This document shows, one piece after another, positions 27,879 to 36,348 of a stretch of DNA of 62,767 nt (positions are counted from its first letter, which is position 1; each line of letters starts with the position of its first letter). Position numbers and translations under genes: made by a program. The stretch is from Sulfurimonas sp. endosymbiont of Alviniconcha boucheti (GTDB taxonomy: Bacteria > Campylobacterota > Campylobacteria > Campylobacterales > Sulfurimonadaceae), in contig JAICBP010000083.1 in the NCBI GenBank assembly GCA_021766785.1, positions 349,016 through 411,782 on the forward strand. The letters are read 5' to 3'. The notes below the pieces were generated by a model. The model did no database searches. It was not told the DNA's origin and worked only from the letters and a program-made list of their open reading frames with translations.

Positions 27879-28024
27879 ATGCTTAATTTTAAGATTTTTG
27901 AGCAAATTTATAATAAAAAGTAATAAAAAGTGCATTTTTTAAGCAAAATTTAAGATAATTGAGCTTATAGTTCGCCTTAAGGTTACAAGTGTAATCCAAA
28001 TTTTTTATTTACAAAGGAGTTCTT

Positions 28025-28471
28025 ATGAAAAGAACTGGTTTTACAATGATCGAATTGATCTTCGTTATCGTTATTTTAGGTATTTTAGCAGCAGTTGCTA
28101 TTCCAAAGCTTTCAGCTACACGTACAGATGCTAAGGTCTCTACATATGCTTCTGATGTTGCAACAGCACTTTCAGATATGGGTTCATATTATACGGCACA
28201 TGGTGAATTTGGGACAGTTGAAGAGATGACGAATGTTAAGTTTTATAAACGAGATAATAGTTCTAGTGCTGTTACTCTGGATCCAAGTAATGATTATGTC
28301 TATTTTAATGATTCTGCAGATACATCTTGTTTAAGCTTTAAAGGAGGATTAGATGGAAACATAACTATAAAAAGTGAATCAAATACTTCATCTGAGTGTA
28401 AAGGCTTAAATCTTGCTGTGGCTAATCTTACTAAAACCCATTCATTTGGTGGGTCTTCAGTAGAGTACTAA
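28025..28471 (+). CDS. Type II/IV pseudopilin-like protein
   Basis: A 148-residue protein with a classical prepilin leader: MKRTG|FTMIELIFVIVILGILAAVAIPKL, cleaved after Gly5 with Glu at +5 of the mature form, then a hydrophobic helix and a globular domain with two cysteines (near DTSCLSF and SECKGL) that could form a disulphide. It is likely a minor pilin or secretion pseudopilin; no assembly ATPase or peptidase gene is nearby. AAAGGAG precedes the ATG. Confidence 0.85.
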   Translation: MKRTGFTMIELIFVIVILGILAAVAIPKLSATRTDAKVSTYASDVATALSDMGSYYTAHGEFGTVEEMTNVKFYKRDNSSSAVTLDPSNDYVYFNDSADTSCLSFKGGLDGNITIKSESNTSSECKGLNLAVANLTKTHSFGGSSVEY

Positions 28472-28781
28472 GCTACTAACTTCATCTTTTAGTTCCCATG
28501 GTCTCCATGGGAATGCATATATAACGCAACCTAACTCTTTACTCTTTCTCATATATCCTTGAAAATCAATTTTTTCTACTACAATAATTTCATACCAAAT
28601 TAGACAACAAGCTGACTTAGGCGGATTCGACTCATAATGGAAGAGTTATTTAAAAAAAGATGGACTTTTATGAATTTGGAGCTCTCTTGATTGTTATAGA
28701 ATAATTTGGGTTTTAAATCAAAATAATGTAATTTATGATATTATCATATAATCTACTTATTTATATGAAAGAGGTTTTTTT
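28472..28781 (+). other. 310-base gap between the two pseudopilin genes
   Basis: It holds one clear hairpin (28493-28513) and otherwise AT-rich sequence. Short open stretches in the middle (for example MEELFKKRWTFMNLELS from 28637) hint at a decayed gene or insertion, but I recognise nothing. A possible ribosome-binding AAGAGG lies just before the second pseudopilin. Confidence 0.4.
28493..28513 (+). terminator. Hairpin after the first pseudopilin gene
   Basis: TTCCCATGG pairs exactly with CCATGGGAA around TCT, 22 bases after the stop codon. There is no T-run behind it, so it may protect the 3' end as much as terminate. Confidence 0.55.
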
Positions 28782-29213
28782 ATGAGAAATGCATTTACGA
28801 TGATAGAACTCGTTTTTGTCATAATAGTTATAGGTATCTTATCTGCAATAGTTATTCCGAAGTTTACAGCAACAAGAGAAGATGCTCAGATAAGCAAAGG
28901 TCGAGCTGATATATCTTCCATACGTTCGGCGATTATTACTGAACGCCAAAGCCGACTTATTACTGGTGATAGTAGTTTTATTACAGGTTTAAAGATAAAT
29001 GGAACGAAGCTGTTTGATGGAGTTTTAACATATGGAATTACAGATAATGCATCAGCTGGACACTGGACAAGCATAGGTACAGATAGTGTTGCCTCTGCTC
29101 ACTATAGATATAAAATAGGCAATAGTAATTGTGACTTTACATATACGAGCTCAGATGGTACACTAGTACTAGATGTAGCTCAAGCGTCTATATGCAGTAA
29201 ACTAGTAGAGTAA
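28782..29213 (+). CDS. Type II/IV pseudopilin-like protein with Ala at -1
   Basis: A 143-residue paralogue of the upstream pseudopilin: MRNA|FTMIELVFVIIVIGILSAIVIPKF. The residue before the cleavage site is alanine instead of the near-universal glycine, which prepilin peptidases tolerate less well. The globular part contains a C-terminal cysteine pair (SNCDFTY and ASICSKL). Probably an accessory subunit; it runs into priA after 14 bases. Confidence 0.82.
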   Translation: MRNAFTMIELVFVIIVIGILSAIVIPKFTATREDAQISKGRADISSIRSAIITERQSRLITGDSSFITGLKINGTKLFDGVLTYGITDNASAGHWTSIGTDSVASAHYRYKIGNSNCDFTYTSSDGTLVLDVAQASICSKLVE

Positions 29214-29227
29214 ATGTCTATAAATAG

Positions 29228-31087
29228 ATGGAAGATCTGAAGTACTTCACTCTTGCTATAATAGGTTCGCCACTAGGTGAGTTTACTTATGAGTCATCAC
29301 AAACTATAAACATAGGCACAGAAGTAACAGTGGAGTTTAACACAAGAGTGAAACGTGCTGTTGTCCTCTCTTTGTGTAAGCAACCTGACTTTGAGACAAA
29401 AGAGATTTTAGAAGTTACTAAAAGTTTTTACTCCTCCCAACAGATGGCATTGGCACACTTTATCTCTACCTACTATATTTGCTCTTTAGGGGATGCTTAT
29501 TCTCTAATGATGGCGTTTGATGGTGAAAAGAGTGCATTGTACTCTAAAAGTGATAAAGTGGAGATAGAATCTAAAATAACACTTTCTAAAAAACAGACAC
29601 AAGCCTTAGCATTTTTACAAAAACAAAAAGTTGGACTGCTCTTTGGCGATACAGGAAGTGGAAAGACTGAGATATATATGAAGTATTTTGAGAAGATGAT
29701 AGAAGAGGGTAAACGCAGTATCTTTTTGATGCCAGAAATATCTTTAACACCACAAATGAGTATTCGTTTACAAGAGCATTTTGGTGAGTCTGTTGTGATG
29801 TGGCACTCAAAACTCTCTACACAACAGAAAAAATTAGCACTAAAGAAGATACATAGTGGTGAAGCGAAGATAGTAGCAGGTCCACGCTCGGCACTCTTTT
29901 TACCTATTTATGATTTAGGAGTCATAGTTGTTGATGAAGAACACGATGATAGCTATAAGTCCTCATCACGACCAAGATACAATGCTAGAGATTTAGCGAT
30001 CTATATGGGAAAACTCTGTAATATAAATGTAATCTTAGGAAGTGCTACTCCCTCTTTGAGCTCTTATGTAAAGTTCCCTTTTATAAGACTCAAAGGTGGA
30101 TACTTTAACTCAAGTAAAAAGTTTGTTTATGAGAAGAGTATAGAGAGACTTTCACCTATGATACTCTCCTCTTTAGAGAAAACACAGCAGGCAAAAGAGC
30201 AGTCGATACTCTTCTTGCCAACTCGGGCAAATTTTAAGTATCTTATTTGTGCTGATTGTGGGTATACTGATGAGTGTACCTTTTGTAGTGTTGGTTTAAG
30301 TATTCATCAAAAGAGTAGAGCGATGAAGTGCCACTACTGTAACTTTACTCAGCCTATTCCTAAGGTCTGTAGCAAATGTTTTAGTCCAAATCTTACAAGC
30401 ACACGTTTAGGAACGGCAGAAGTAGTAAAAGATATTTCAGAAGCAATTCCTAATGCAAATATAGAGCAGTTTGATCGTGATACCATCACCACACCTACTA
30501 AACTTAAAAAAGCACTTAAGAGATTTAACGAACATGAGAGCGACATACTCGTAGGTACACAGATGCTCTCAAAAGGGCATGATTATCATGATGTAACCTT
30601 AGCTGTTATAATGGGTATGGATAATATACTCAATATGGGAGATTATAGAGCAAGGGAAAAGGCACTCTCTTCTCTTATTCAAGTCTCTGGAAGAAGTGGT
30701 CGTAAAAAAGATGCTCTTGTTCTTGTACAGAGTTTTAACGAGCCGTTTTTTTCTGCTTATTTAGAAGAGTATGAAGCCTTTTTAGAAGAGGAGAAAGCAT
30801 ATAGAAAAGAGCTCTATCCCCCTTATAAAAAACTTTGTCGTGTACTTTTTTCACATAAAAATGGATTGAAAGCTCAAGAAGAGATGAGAAAAATGAGTGA
30901 TGCTCTTATGGCGTTTAGTGATGTAGAGATAGTAGGATCTGGTAAATGTATCATTGAGCGAGTTGCAAATAAGTACCGTTTTGAGATACTTCTACGTTCA
31001 GATAAGAGTACTTCTATCATCAGAGCTATACATGCGACGAGAGTTACCTTAGCTGAAATAGATATGGATCCTATAGATTTTGCATAG
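29228..31087 (+). CDS. priA: Primosomal protein N' (replication restart helicase PriA)
   Basis: A 619-residue superfamily 2 helicase that reloads the replisome at stalled forks. GDTGSGKTEIYM (140-151) is Walker A and VDEEHDDSYKS the DEEH box. Eight cysteines in CADCGYTDECTFC and CHYCNFTQPIPKVCSKC form the two zinc sites. At 619 residues it is shorter than the 732 of E. coli, mainly in the 3'-DNA-binding N-terminus, as usual in this phylum. Confidence 0.95.
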   Translation: MEDLKYFTLAIIGSPLGEFTYESSQTINIGTEVTVEFNTRVKRAVVLSLCKQPDFETKEILEVTKSFYSSQQMALAHFISTYYICSLGDAYSLMMAFDGEKSALYSKSDKVEIESKITLSKKQTQALAFLQKQKVGLLFGDTGSGKTEIYMKYFEKMIEEGKRSIFLMPEISLTPQMSIRLQEHFGESVVMWHSKLSTQQKKLALKKIHSGEAKIVAGPRSALFLPIYDLGVIVVDEEHDDSYKSSSRPRYNARDLAIYMGKLCNINVILGSATPSLSSYVKFPFIRLKGGYFNSSKKFVYEKSIERLSPMILSSLEKTQQAKEQSILFLPTRANFKYLICADCGYTDECTFCSVGLSIHQKSRAMKCHYCNFTQPIPKVCSKCFSPNLTSTRLGTAEVVKDISEAIPNANIEQFDRDTITTPTKLKKALKRFNEHESDILVGTQMLSKGHDYHDVTLAVIMGMDNILNMGDYRAREKALSSLIQVSGRSGRKKDALVLVQSFNEPFFSAYLEEYEAFLEEEKAYRKELYPPYKKLCRVLFSHKNGLKAQEEMRKMSDALMAFSDVEIVGSGKCIIERVANKYRFEILLRSDKSTSIIRAIHATRVTLAEIDMDPIDFA

Positions 31088-31152
31088 GTGCTTGTGAGAG
31101 AGTGATTAATCCTCTCTTTTAACCTGTTTTAGAGTTAATATTGTAAATATTG

Positions 31153-32325
31153 TTACATTAAATGAATATAACATATACCTTCAAATTTACTCATTCTTTT
31201 AAATTTGGTTTGATTTTGTAAATGGAGTGCAATAGTCGCATCATAATCTTTCTTAAGCTTTATAAAAGCTTTATACTGCTTACCTTTAAGCTTTTTCGTG
31301 GTGACCTGAACTACTCTCAGTGGGTTGAGGGCACGACTATGTTTACGGAGTTCAAAGTGTAGATGTGGTCCAGTTGAACGACCTGTTGTGCCTACATAAC
31401 CGATAATTTGTCCCTTTTTTACATGTTTACCTCTGTAGATACCCCGACGAATGGATTTCATGTGAGCATAGCGTGTCTCATAGCCATCTGTATGACGAAT
31501 TTTAACGAGATTGCCATAAGTTCCCATACGAGCAGCCCAGACAATAGTACCACTTCCTGCAGCATATATGGGAGTACCTCTTCTTGCTACGTAATCTATG
31601 CCTAGATGTGCTTTCCATTTATGGAGTATGGGGTGCCATCTACGTTTGGTAAAATAAGAGGATATCCTAGCTCCTCTTACAGGGCGTGCAAGTAAAAATC
31701 CTTCGACTTCATGTCCTCTCTCATCATAGTAGCGTTTGTCATCATTAAGATAGATATAGTGTTTTTTGTGTCGCATCTCTATCATAGCAGCATGTAAGAT
31801 AGGCATAGAAAAAACTTGATTTAATCTATACTTTTGTTCATAAATCATCACAAGATTATCGCCAGTACGGATATCATTTTTAAAGTTCAAAGAGTTTCTA
31901 AAATTTGCTACAAATATCTGTGCAAGTTTACGAGAACCTGTTTTTTTCATAATAGTATAGTTTGGCGAGCTTACTATCTTAGTGGCAAAGGCTTCTATCT
32001 TTGTTGTACAAATGATAGGAATGGCTTCAAATCTGTAAGTATCATTTTCTTTATATATATGGATTTGGAGTTGATCATTTAATGGGAGGAGCATCTGGAG
32101 TATTTCTCCCTCTGTACTTTTTAGAATCTGCCCATGAACTCCAGCTCTTATCTCTTCTGTAAGTCGTTGGTCATCTTTGTCAAGATTATAATAAAGAGGT
32201 ACTACGGGAAGTCTGTTCTTTTCTAAAAAAACAAGATATGTCTCACCATCTTTCCAGCGAAAACGCTCTACCTGGGATGCAAACATTGTTGTTGTAAATA
32301 AGAGGAGTAAGAAAATTCGTATCAC
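31153..32325 (-). CDS. Periplasmic M23 (LytM) peptidoglycan endopeptidase, Csd3/HdpA type
   Basis: A 390-residue exported protein with a signal peptide (MIRIFLLLLFTTTMFAS). The C-terminal LytM domain has HLGIDYVARRGTPIYAAGSG and GPHLHFELRKHSRALNPL, giving the zinc ligands H and D of the first and HxH of the second. The layout resembles Helicobacter Csd3/HdpA, a D,D-endopeptidase and carboxypeptidase controlling helical cell shape. Orphan on its strand. Confidence 0.85.
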   Translation of the reverse strand: MIRIFLLLLFTTTMFASQVERFRWKDGETYLVFLEKNRLPVVPLYYNLDKDDQRLTEEIRAGVHGQILKSTEGEILQMLLPLNDQLQIHIYKENDTYRFEAIPIICTTKIEAFATKIVSSPNYTIMKKTGSRKLAQIFVANFRNSLNFKNDIRTGDNLVMIYEQKYRLNQVFSMPILHAAMIEMRHKKHYIYLNDDKRYYDERGHEVEGFLLARPVRGARISSYFTKRRWHPILHKWKAHLGIDYVARRGTPIYAAGSGTIVWAARMGTYGNLVKIRHTDGYETRYAHMKSIRRGIYRGKHVKKGQIIGYVGTTGRSTGPHLHFELRKHSRALNPLRVVQVTTKKLKGKQYKAFIKLKKDYDATIALHLQNQTKFKRMSKFEGICYIHLM

Positions 32326-32429
32326 TAATATATGCCTAAAATAAAAAATTGTAAAACATTAGCAAATTTTTGCTTAGTCTGAGGTTTGTTTGATATAATC
32401 GCATTCAATCTATTATAAAAAGAAGAGAT

Positions 32430-33227
32430 ATGAAACAGATAATTTTAGTATTACTTATGAGCTTTGAACTTTTTGCCACTATGATTAAAGCTCCTATAGT
32501 AGGTATAAATGAAGAAGATGGGACAGCTACTGTTAAGCTTGATCATATAGATGTGGGCGTGAGTGGATTTATAGTCCATAAAATTACAGAACAACATACA
32601 ACAATTCTTAAAAATGTATATGTTGTGAGTTATGATCTAAAGACAAAGATAGCTACATTAAAGATGACTCCCTTTAATGCATTGAGAAATAACTCTTTGC
32701 CAACAGGCAAATGGAAAGTGCAAGTAGGTGATGAGGCTCAGTTGGCGTTTGGCTATACTAGAGCAGTTCTAATCGCTCCAAATGAAGAGATCTATCACCG
32801 TATCACCAAAAGTGTGAAGATTCAGTGGGTGCATATAGACTTTTTTGCTACAGTACTCTCCTATCGTGGACATCCAACCCCTCTTAAAGAAGATTTTGAA
32901 GCAATGAGTATAGCCTCTGGTATTGGTTTGGTTTTCTTCTACTTAGATCAAAAAGTTTATACTGTAGATATAAAAAGTTTTGCTATCTTGAGTATTAACG
33001 ATGCAGTATTTAAGCAAGATAGTGTTAAGTTGCCATTTTACTCACGTGTAGAGAAGATAGAGGCTAACTTTTGGGGTGCAGGAAGTGATAAGCTCACTGA
33101 ATATGCACTACACTATTATGAGCTTTTAGTAAAATATAATCCAAAAAATAGAGAACTGTATGAGATTATAAAAAATGGCGATGAAAAATTACATTTTTTG
33201 CTTGATAGATTTGAGATAGGAGAGTAG
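32430..33227 (+). CDS. PgbA-N-like exported protein
   Basis: A 265-residue protein with a signal peptide (MKQIILVLLMSFELFAT) resembling the N-terminal domain of Helicobacter plasminogen-binding proteins PgbA/PgbB (GFIVHKITEQHTTILKNVYVVSYD; AVLIAPNEEIYHRI). The lysine-rich tail that binds plasminogen in Helicobacter is absent, so in a free-living relative the domain must serve another envelope role. It runs into the oxidase gene three bases later. Confidence 0.7.
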   Translation: MKQIILVLLMSFELFATMIKAPIVGINEEDGTATVKLDHIDVGVSGFIVHKITEQHTTILKNVYVVSYDLKTKIATLKMTPFNALRNNSLPTGKWKVQVGDEAQLAFGYTRAVLIAPNEEIYHRITKSVKIQWVHIDFFATVLSYRGHPTPLKEDFEAMSIASGIGLVFFYLDQKVYTVDIKSFAILSINDAVFKQDSVKLPFYSRVEKIEANFWGAGSDKLTEYALHYYELLVKYNPKNRELYEIIKNGDEKLHFLLDRFEIGE

Positions 33228-33230
33228 ATC

Positions 33231-34616
33231 ATGATTGATAAAAAAGATATAGAATTTTTTACATCTATAGTGGGTGATGAAAATATTTATAGTGATAAAG
33301 CACACCTTATAGCATACTCTTATGATGCTACAAGAACAAAGTTTGAGCCAGACGCTGTAATTTTTCCTCGAAATGAAGAGGATGTGAGTAGAATTCTTAA
33401 GTACTGCAATGAGTATAAAATAGTGATCGTTCCTCGTGGAGCAGGATCAGGGTTTACAGGTGGTGCACTCCCAAGTAATGGTGGTATTATTCTTGGTTTT
33501 GAGAAACATATGAACAAGATACTAGAGATAGATATGAAAAATATGGTAGCCATAGTACAACCAGGAGTTATCAATATGGATCTCCAACGAGCTGTAGAAG
33601 CTGTAGGGTTATTCTATCCACCAGATCCAGCATCGCAAGACTACTCTACCATAGGTGGCAATGTCAGTGAAAATGCAGGTGGTATGCGTGCCGCAAAGTA
33701 CGGCATTACTAAAGACTATGTGATGGCAACTCGTGCAGTTTTGCCAAATGGAGATATTATAAAGGCTGGTAAACGCACTATTAAAGATGTAGCAGGGTAT
33801 AACATTAGTGGCATACTCATCGCTAGTGAGGGAACATTAGCAGTTCTTACAGAGATAACTCTTCGCTTAATCCCAAAACCAAAGATGACAAAAACGGCAG
33901 TTGGTGTTTTCCCAACAGTAAGTGAAGCTATGGAGTCAGTCTATAAAACGATGGCAAGTGGTATAACGCCAGTTGCTATGGAGTTTTTAGATAATCTTAC
34001 TATCCGTGCAGTTGAAAAGACATTTAACAAAGGACTTCCTATAGATGCAGGAGCACTTCTTATAACAGATGTAGATGGAAACCTAGAAGATGATCTTAAC
34101 TTTCAACTCGCTCAAATAGAGAGAGTTTTTAAGGAAAATGGCTGTAGTGATTTCAAAATTGCTAAGGATGAGAAAGAGGCCGCTGATATCTGGTTTGCTA
34201 GAAGAAATGCCTCGCCAGCACTTAGCGTTTATGGAAGTAAAAAGCTTAACGAAGATGTTACCGTTCCTCGTGCAGTACTGCCTGAACTTCTTGAAAAGTT
34301 TTATGCCATAGCTGATAAGTATAAGATAAACATTCCATGTTTTGGACATACTGGCGATGGAAATGTTCATACAAATGTTATGGTAGATGGCAGTGACCCA
34401 CAACAGGTCAAGATAGCGTATAAAGCAATAGAAGAGGTTTTTCAGGCAACAGTAGATCTAGGTGGTACACTTAGTGGTGAGCATGGTATAGGTCTTGCAA
34501 AAGCCCCTTACATGAATATGGCGTTTAGTGAAGAGGAGATGAACCTTTTTAAGTCCATAAAGATGGCGTTTGATCCGAACAATATTTTAAACCCTGCAAA
34601 AATGGGTTTAGATTAA
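33231..34616 (+). CDS. glcD: FAD-linked oxidase, GlcD/lactate dehydrogenase type
   Basis: A 461-residue flavoprotein. The FAD-binding fold is seen in VPRGAGSGFTGGALPSNGGIIL and GGNVSENAGGMRAAKYG, and the C-terminal cap ends in FGHTGDGNVHTNV and LGGTLSGEHGIGLAK. Such enzymes oxidise glycolate or D-lactate. The partner subunits GlcE and GlcF are not adjacent, so the exact substrate is open. Starts three bases after the PgbA-like gene. Confidence 0.85.
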   Translation: MIDKKDIEFFTSIVGDENIYSDKAHLIAYSYDATRTKFEPDAVIFPRNEEDVSRILKYCNEYKIVIVPRGAGSGFTGGALPSNGGIILGFEKHMNKILEIDMKNMVAIVQPGVINMDLQRAVEAVGLFYPPDPASQDYSTIGGNVSENAGGMRAAKYGITKDYVMATRAVLPNGDIIKAGKRTIKDVAGYNISGILIASEGTLAVLTEITLRLIPKPKMTKTAVGVFPTVSEAMESVYKTMASGITPVAMEFLDNLTIRAVEKTFNKGLPIDAGALLITDVDGNLEDDLNFQLAQIERVFKENGCSDFKIAKDEKEAADIWFARRNASPALSVYGSKKLNEDVTVPRAVLPELLEKFYAIADKYKINIPCFGHTGDGNVHTNVMVDGSDPQQVKIAYKAIEEVFQATVDLGGTLSGEHGIGLAKAPYMNMAFSEEEMNLFKSIKMAFDPNNILNPAKMGLD

Positions 34617-34755
34617 AAGGAATTTTTCAGTTTTATCATAGAAGCACTACTCAAAATTTACTAGGATTTAGGTGCAAAAGTTAAGTATTACTAGACAAAG
34701 AGTTTTCAAATTTTTTTATGATATAATCATCTTATAGATAAACTATGGGATTTTT

Positions 34756-35469
34756 ATGAACTTTATACTACAAGAACCACCGATAAATAGTGGCGAGGCA
34801 ATTAGTGTCAAATCTTTTGAGATGATTCATGCTGAAGCTGTGACATATAAGGGTTTTGAGAGATTTGATGCAAATGAGAGAGCCTTAGTTGAACGCCTTA
34901 TTCACACCACTACCTGTTTTGAGCAGGTGATAGAGAATATCTACTTTAGCCCTAATGCCATACTAAAACTCAAAGAGTTACTAGAGAGAAAAGCAAAACT
35001 TATAGTAGATACAAATATGATACGTTCAGGATTGAGTAAATTTTATCTTGATAAATATGAAAATGAGGTTATCTGCTATGTAAATGAACCAGAAGCTTTT
35101 GAGCTGGCAAAACAGAATGAAACAACTAGATCTTATGCTGCAGTAGAACTTGCTATAGAAAAGTTTAAAGATGAACCTATGGTACTTGCATGCGGCAATG
35201 CTCCGACATATATCTATGCTGCTATAAATGCACTTATAAAACATAAAATAAATCTTGATAATATTATACTTCTCCTTTTTCCTGTTGGTTTTGTCAATGT
35301 GATAGAGTCCAAAGAGTATGGACGAGCATTCATAGAACAATTTGGTTGTGAAGGGATTATATTAGAGGGGCGTTATGGCGCATCAACTATGGTTGTTGCC
35401 TCACTGCATGCTGCATACAGACTTATAAAAGATTATGATAGTGAATTTGGGAAGTACAATGGTAAGTAG
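34756..35469 (+). CDS. cbiC: Precorrin-8X methylmutase (CbiC/CobH)
   Basis: A 237-residue enzyme that moves the methyl group from C-11 to C-12 of the corrin ring to give (cobalto)hydrogenobyrinate. LIHTTTCFEQVIENIYFSP carries the catalytic histidine; IVDTNMIRSGLSK and GNAPTYIYAAINAL are family motifs. No other cobalamin gene lies in the window. Confidence 0.9.
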   Translation: MNFILQEPPINSGEAISVKSFEMIHAEAVTYKGFERFDANERALVERLIHTTTCFEQVIENIYFSPNAILKLKELLERKAKLIVDTNMIRSGLSKFYLDKYENEVICYVNEPEAFELAKQNETTRSYAAVELAIEKFKDEPMVLACGNAPTYIYAAINALIKHKINLDNIILLLFPVGFVNVIESKEYGRAFIEQFGCEGIILEGRYGASTMVVASLHAAYRLIKDYDSEFGKYNGK

Positions 35470-35570
35470 TCTTTTGTAGAAACTATTTGACTCTTAGAAT
35501 TTTTCCAAAAGAGAAGTCGTACTTCTTTTTAGGTATAATTTCACTAATAAAGAATTAGAGGAGCCTTATT

Positions 35571-36311
35571 TTGAATTTTAAAGAGATGTTTATGAACTAT
35601 GGTGAAGAGGTACCTGGTTATGATATTCGTGTTATAAATGAAAGAGAGGCGAGAGCTGCTGCCGGAATTTTGGGTATGCTTGGTACTATTGTTATCTTTG
35701 TTGGCATAGGTTTTAACCATATTATAGTAGCTAAAGTTTATCTCTCATTTTTATTTTTAGATTTTGTTGCAAGAGTGTTTGCTCCGAGTTACTCACCTTC
35801 TCTTCTAATAGGAAGATTTATAGTCCGTGATCAGAAACCTGAATATGTGGGAGCAGCGCAAAAGCGTTTTGCATGGGCACTTGGATGGATGATCTCTTTT
35901 CCTATGGTCTGGTGGTTTGTACTTCACTGGGATATTACTTTTTATAAAGTTTTAATCTGTGTTCTTTGTATCTCACTTATGTTTATGGAGAGTGCTTTTG
36001 CTATCTGTGTAGGGTGTATCGTATATAAATGGGTTATGAAAAATGCTCCCCAATACTGTCCTGGTGGCGTTTGTGAAATGAGGATAAAAGAGCCTATACA
36101 AATGTTTAATCCTCTGCAAGCATTTATCGCTACTATAACATTTATCTCTTTACTTATTGGAATATATCTCTTTTTGGCGAAGACAGAATCAAAAACATTT
36201 TTTGGTCAGTTTTTACATGAAGCAGTACTCACAAAAACAGAATTTAAAAAAGAACAAGAGGAAAAATACCAACGAGAACTTGACAAAGAGTTTGAGGATG
36301 ATGATTTTTAG
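35571..36311 (+). CDS. DUF4395 integral membrane protein
   Basis: A 246-residue protein with about five hydrophobic segments (near 33-53, 55-70, 105-125, 128-155 and 178-203) and the conserved CVGC before the fourth loop plus CPGGVC, which together suggest a thiol or metal site in the membrane. Start is a TTG with a perfect GAGGAG seven bases ahead; the next ATG is too far from it. The C-terminal tail is very charged (coiled KKEQEEKYQRELDKEFEDDDF). Function unknown. Confidence 0.75.
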   Translation: MNFKEMFMNYGEEVPGYDIRVINEREARAAAGILGMLGTIVIFVGIGFNHIIVAKVYLSFLFLDFVARVFAPSYSPSLLIGRFIVRDQKPEYVGAAQKRFAWALGWMISFPMVWWFVLHWDITFYKVLICVLCISLMFMESAFAICVGCIVYKWVMKNAPQYCPGGVCEMRIKEPIQMFNPLQAFIATITFISLLIGIYLFLAKTESKTFFGQFLHEAVLTKTEFKKEQEEKYQRELDKEFEDDDF

Positions 36312-36348
36312 AGTGCATATATCTAGTTAAGTGCTGGATCCTCTAGGA

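Noticed and set aside
28574-28760. Insertion sequence between the pseudopilin genes
   Set aside because: No terminal inverted repeats or recognisable transposase motif; kept only as an unexplained stretch.
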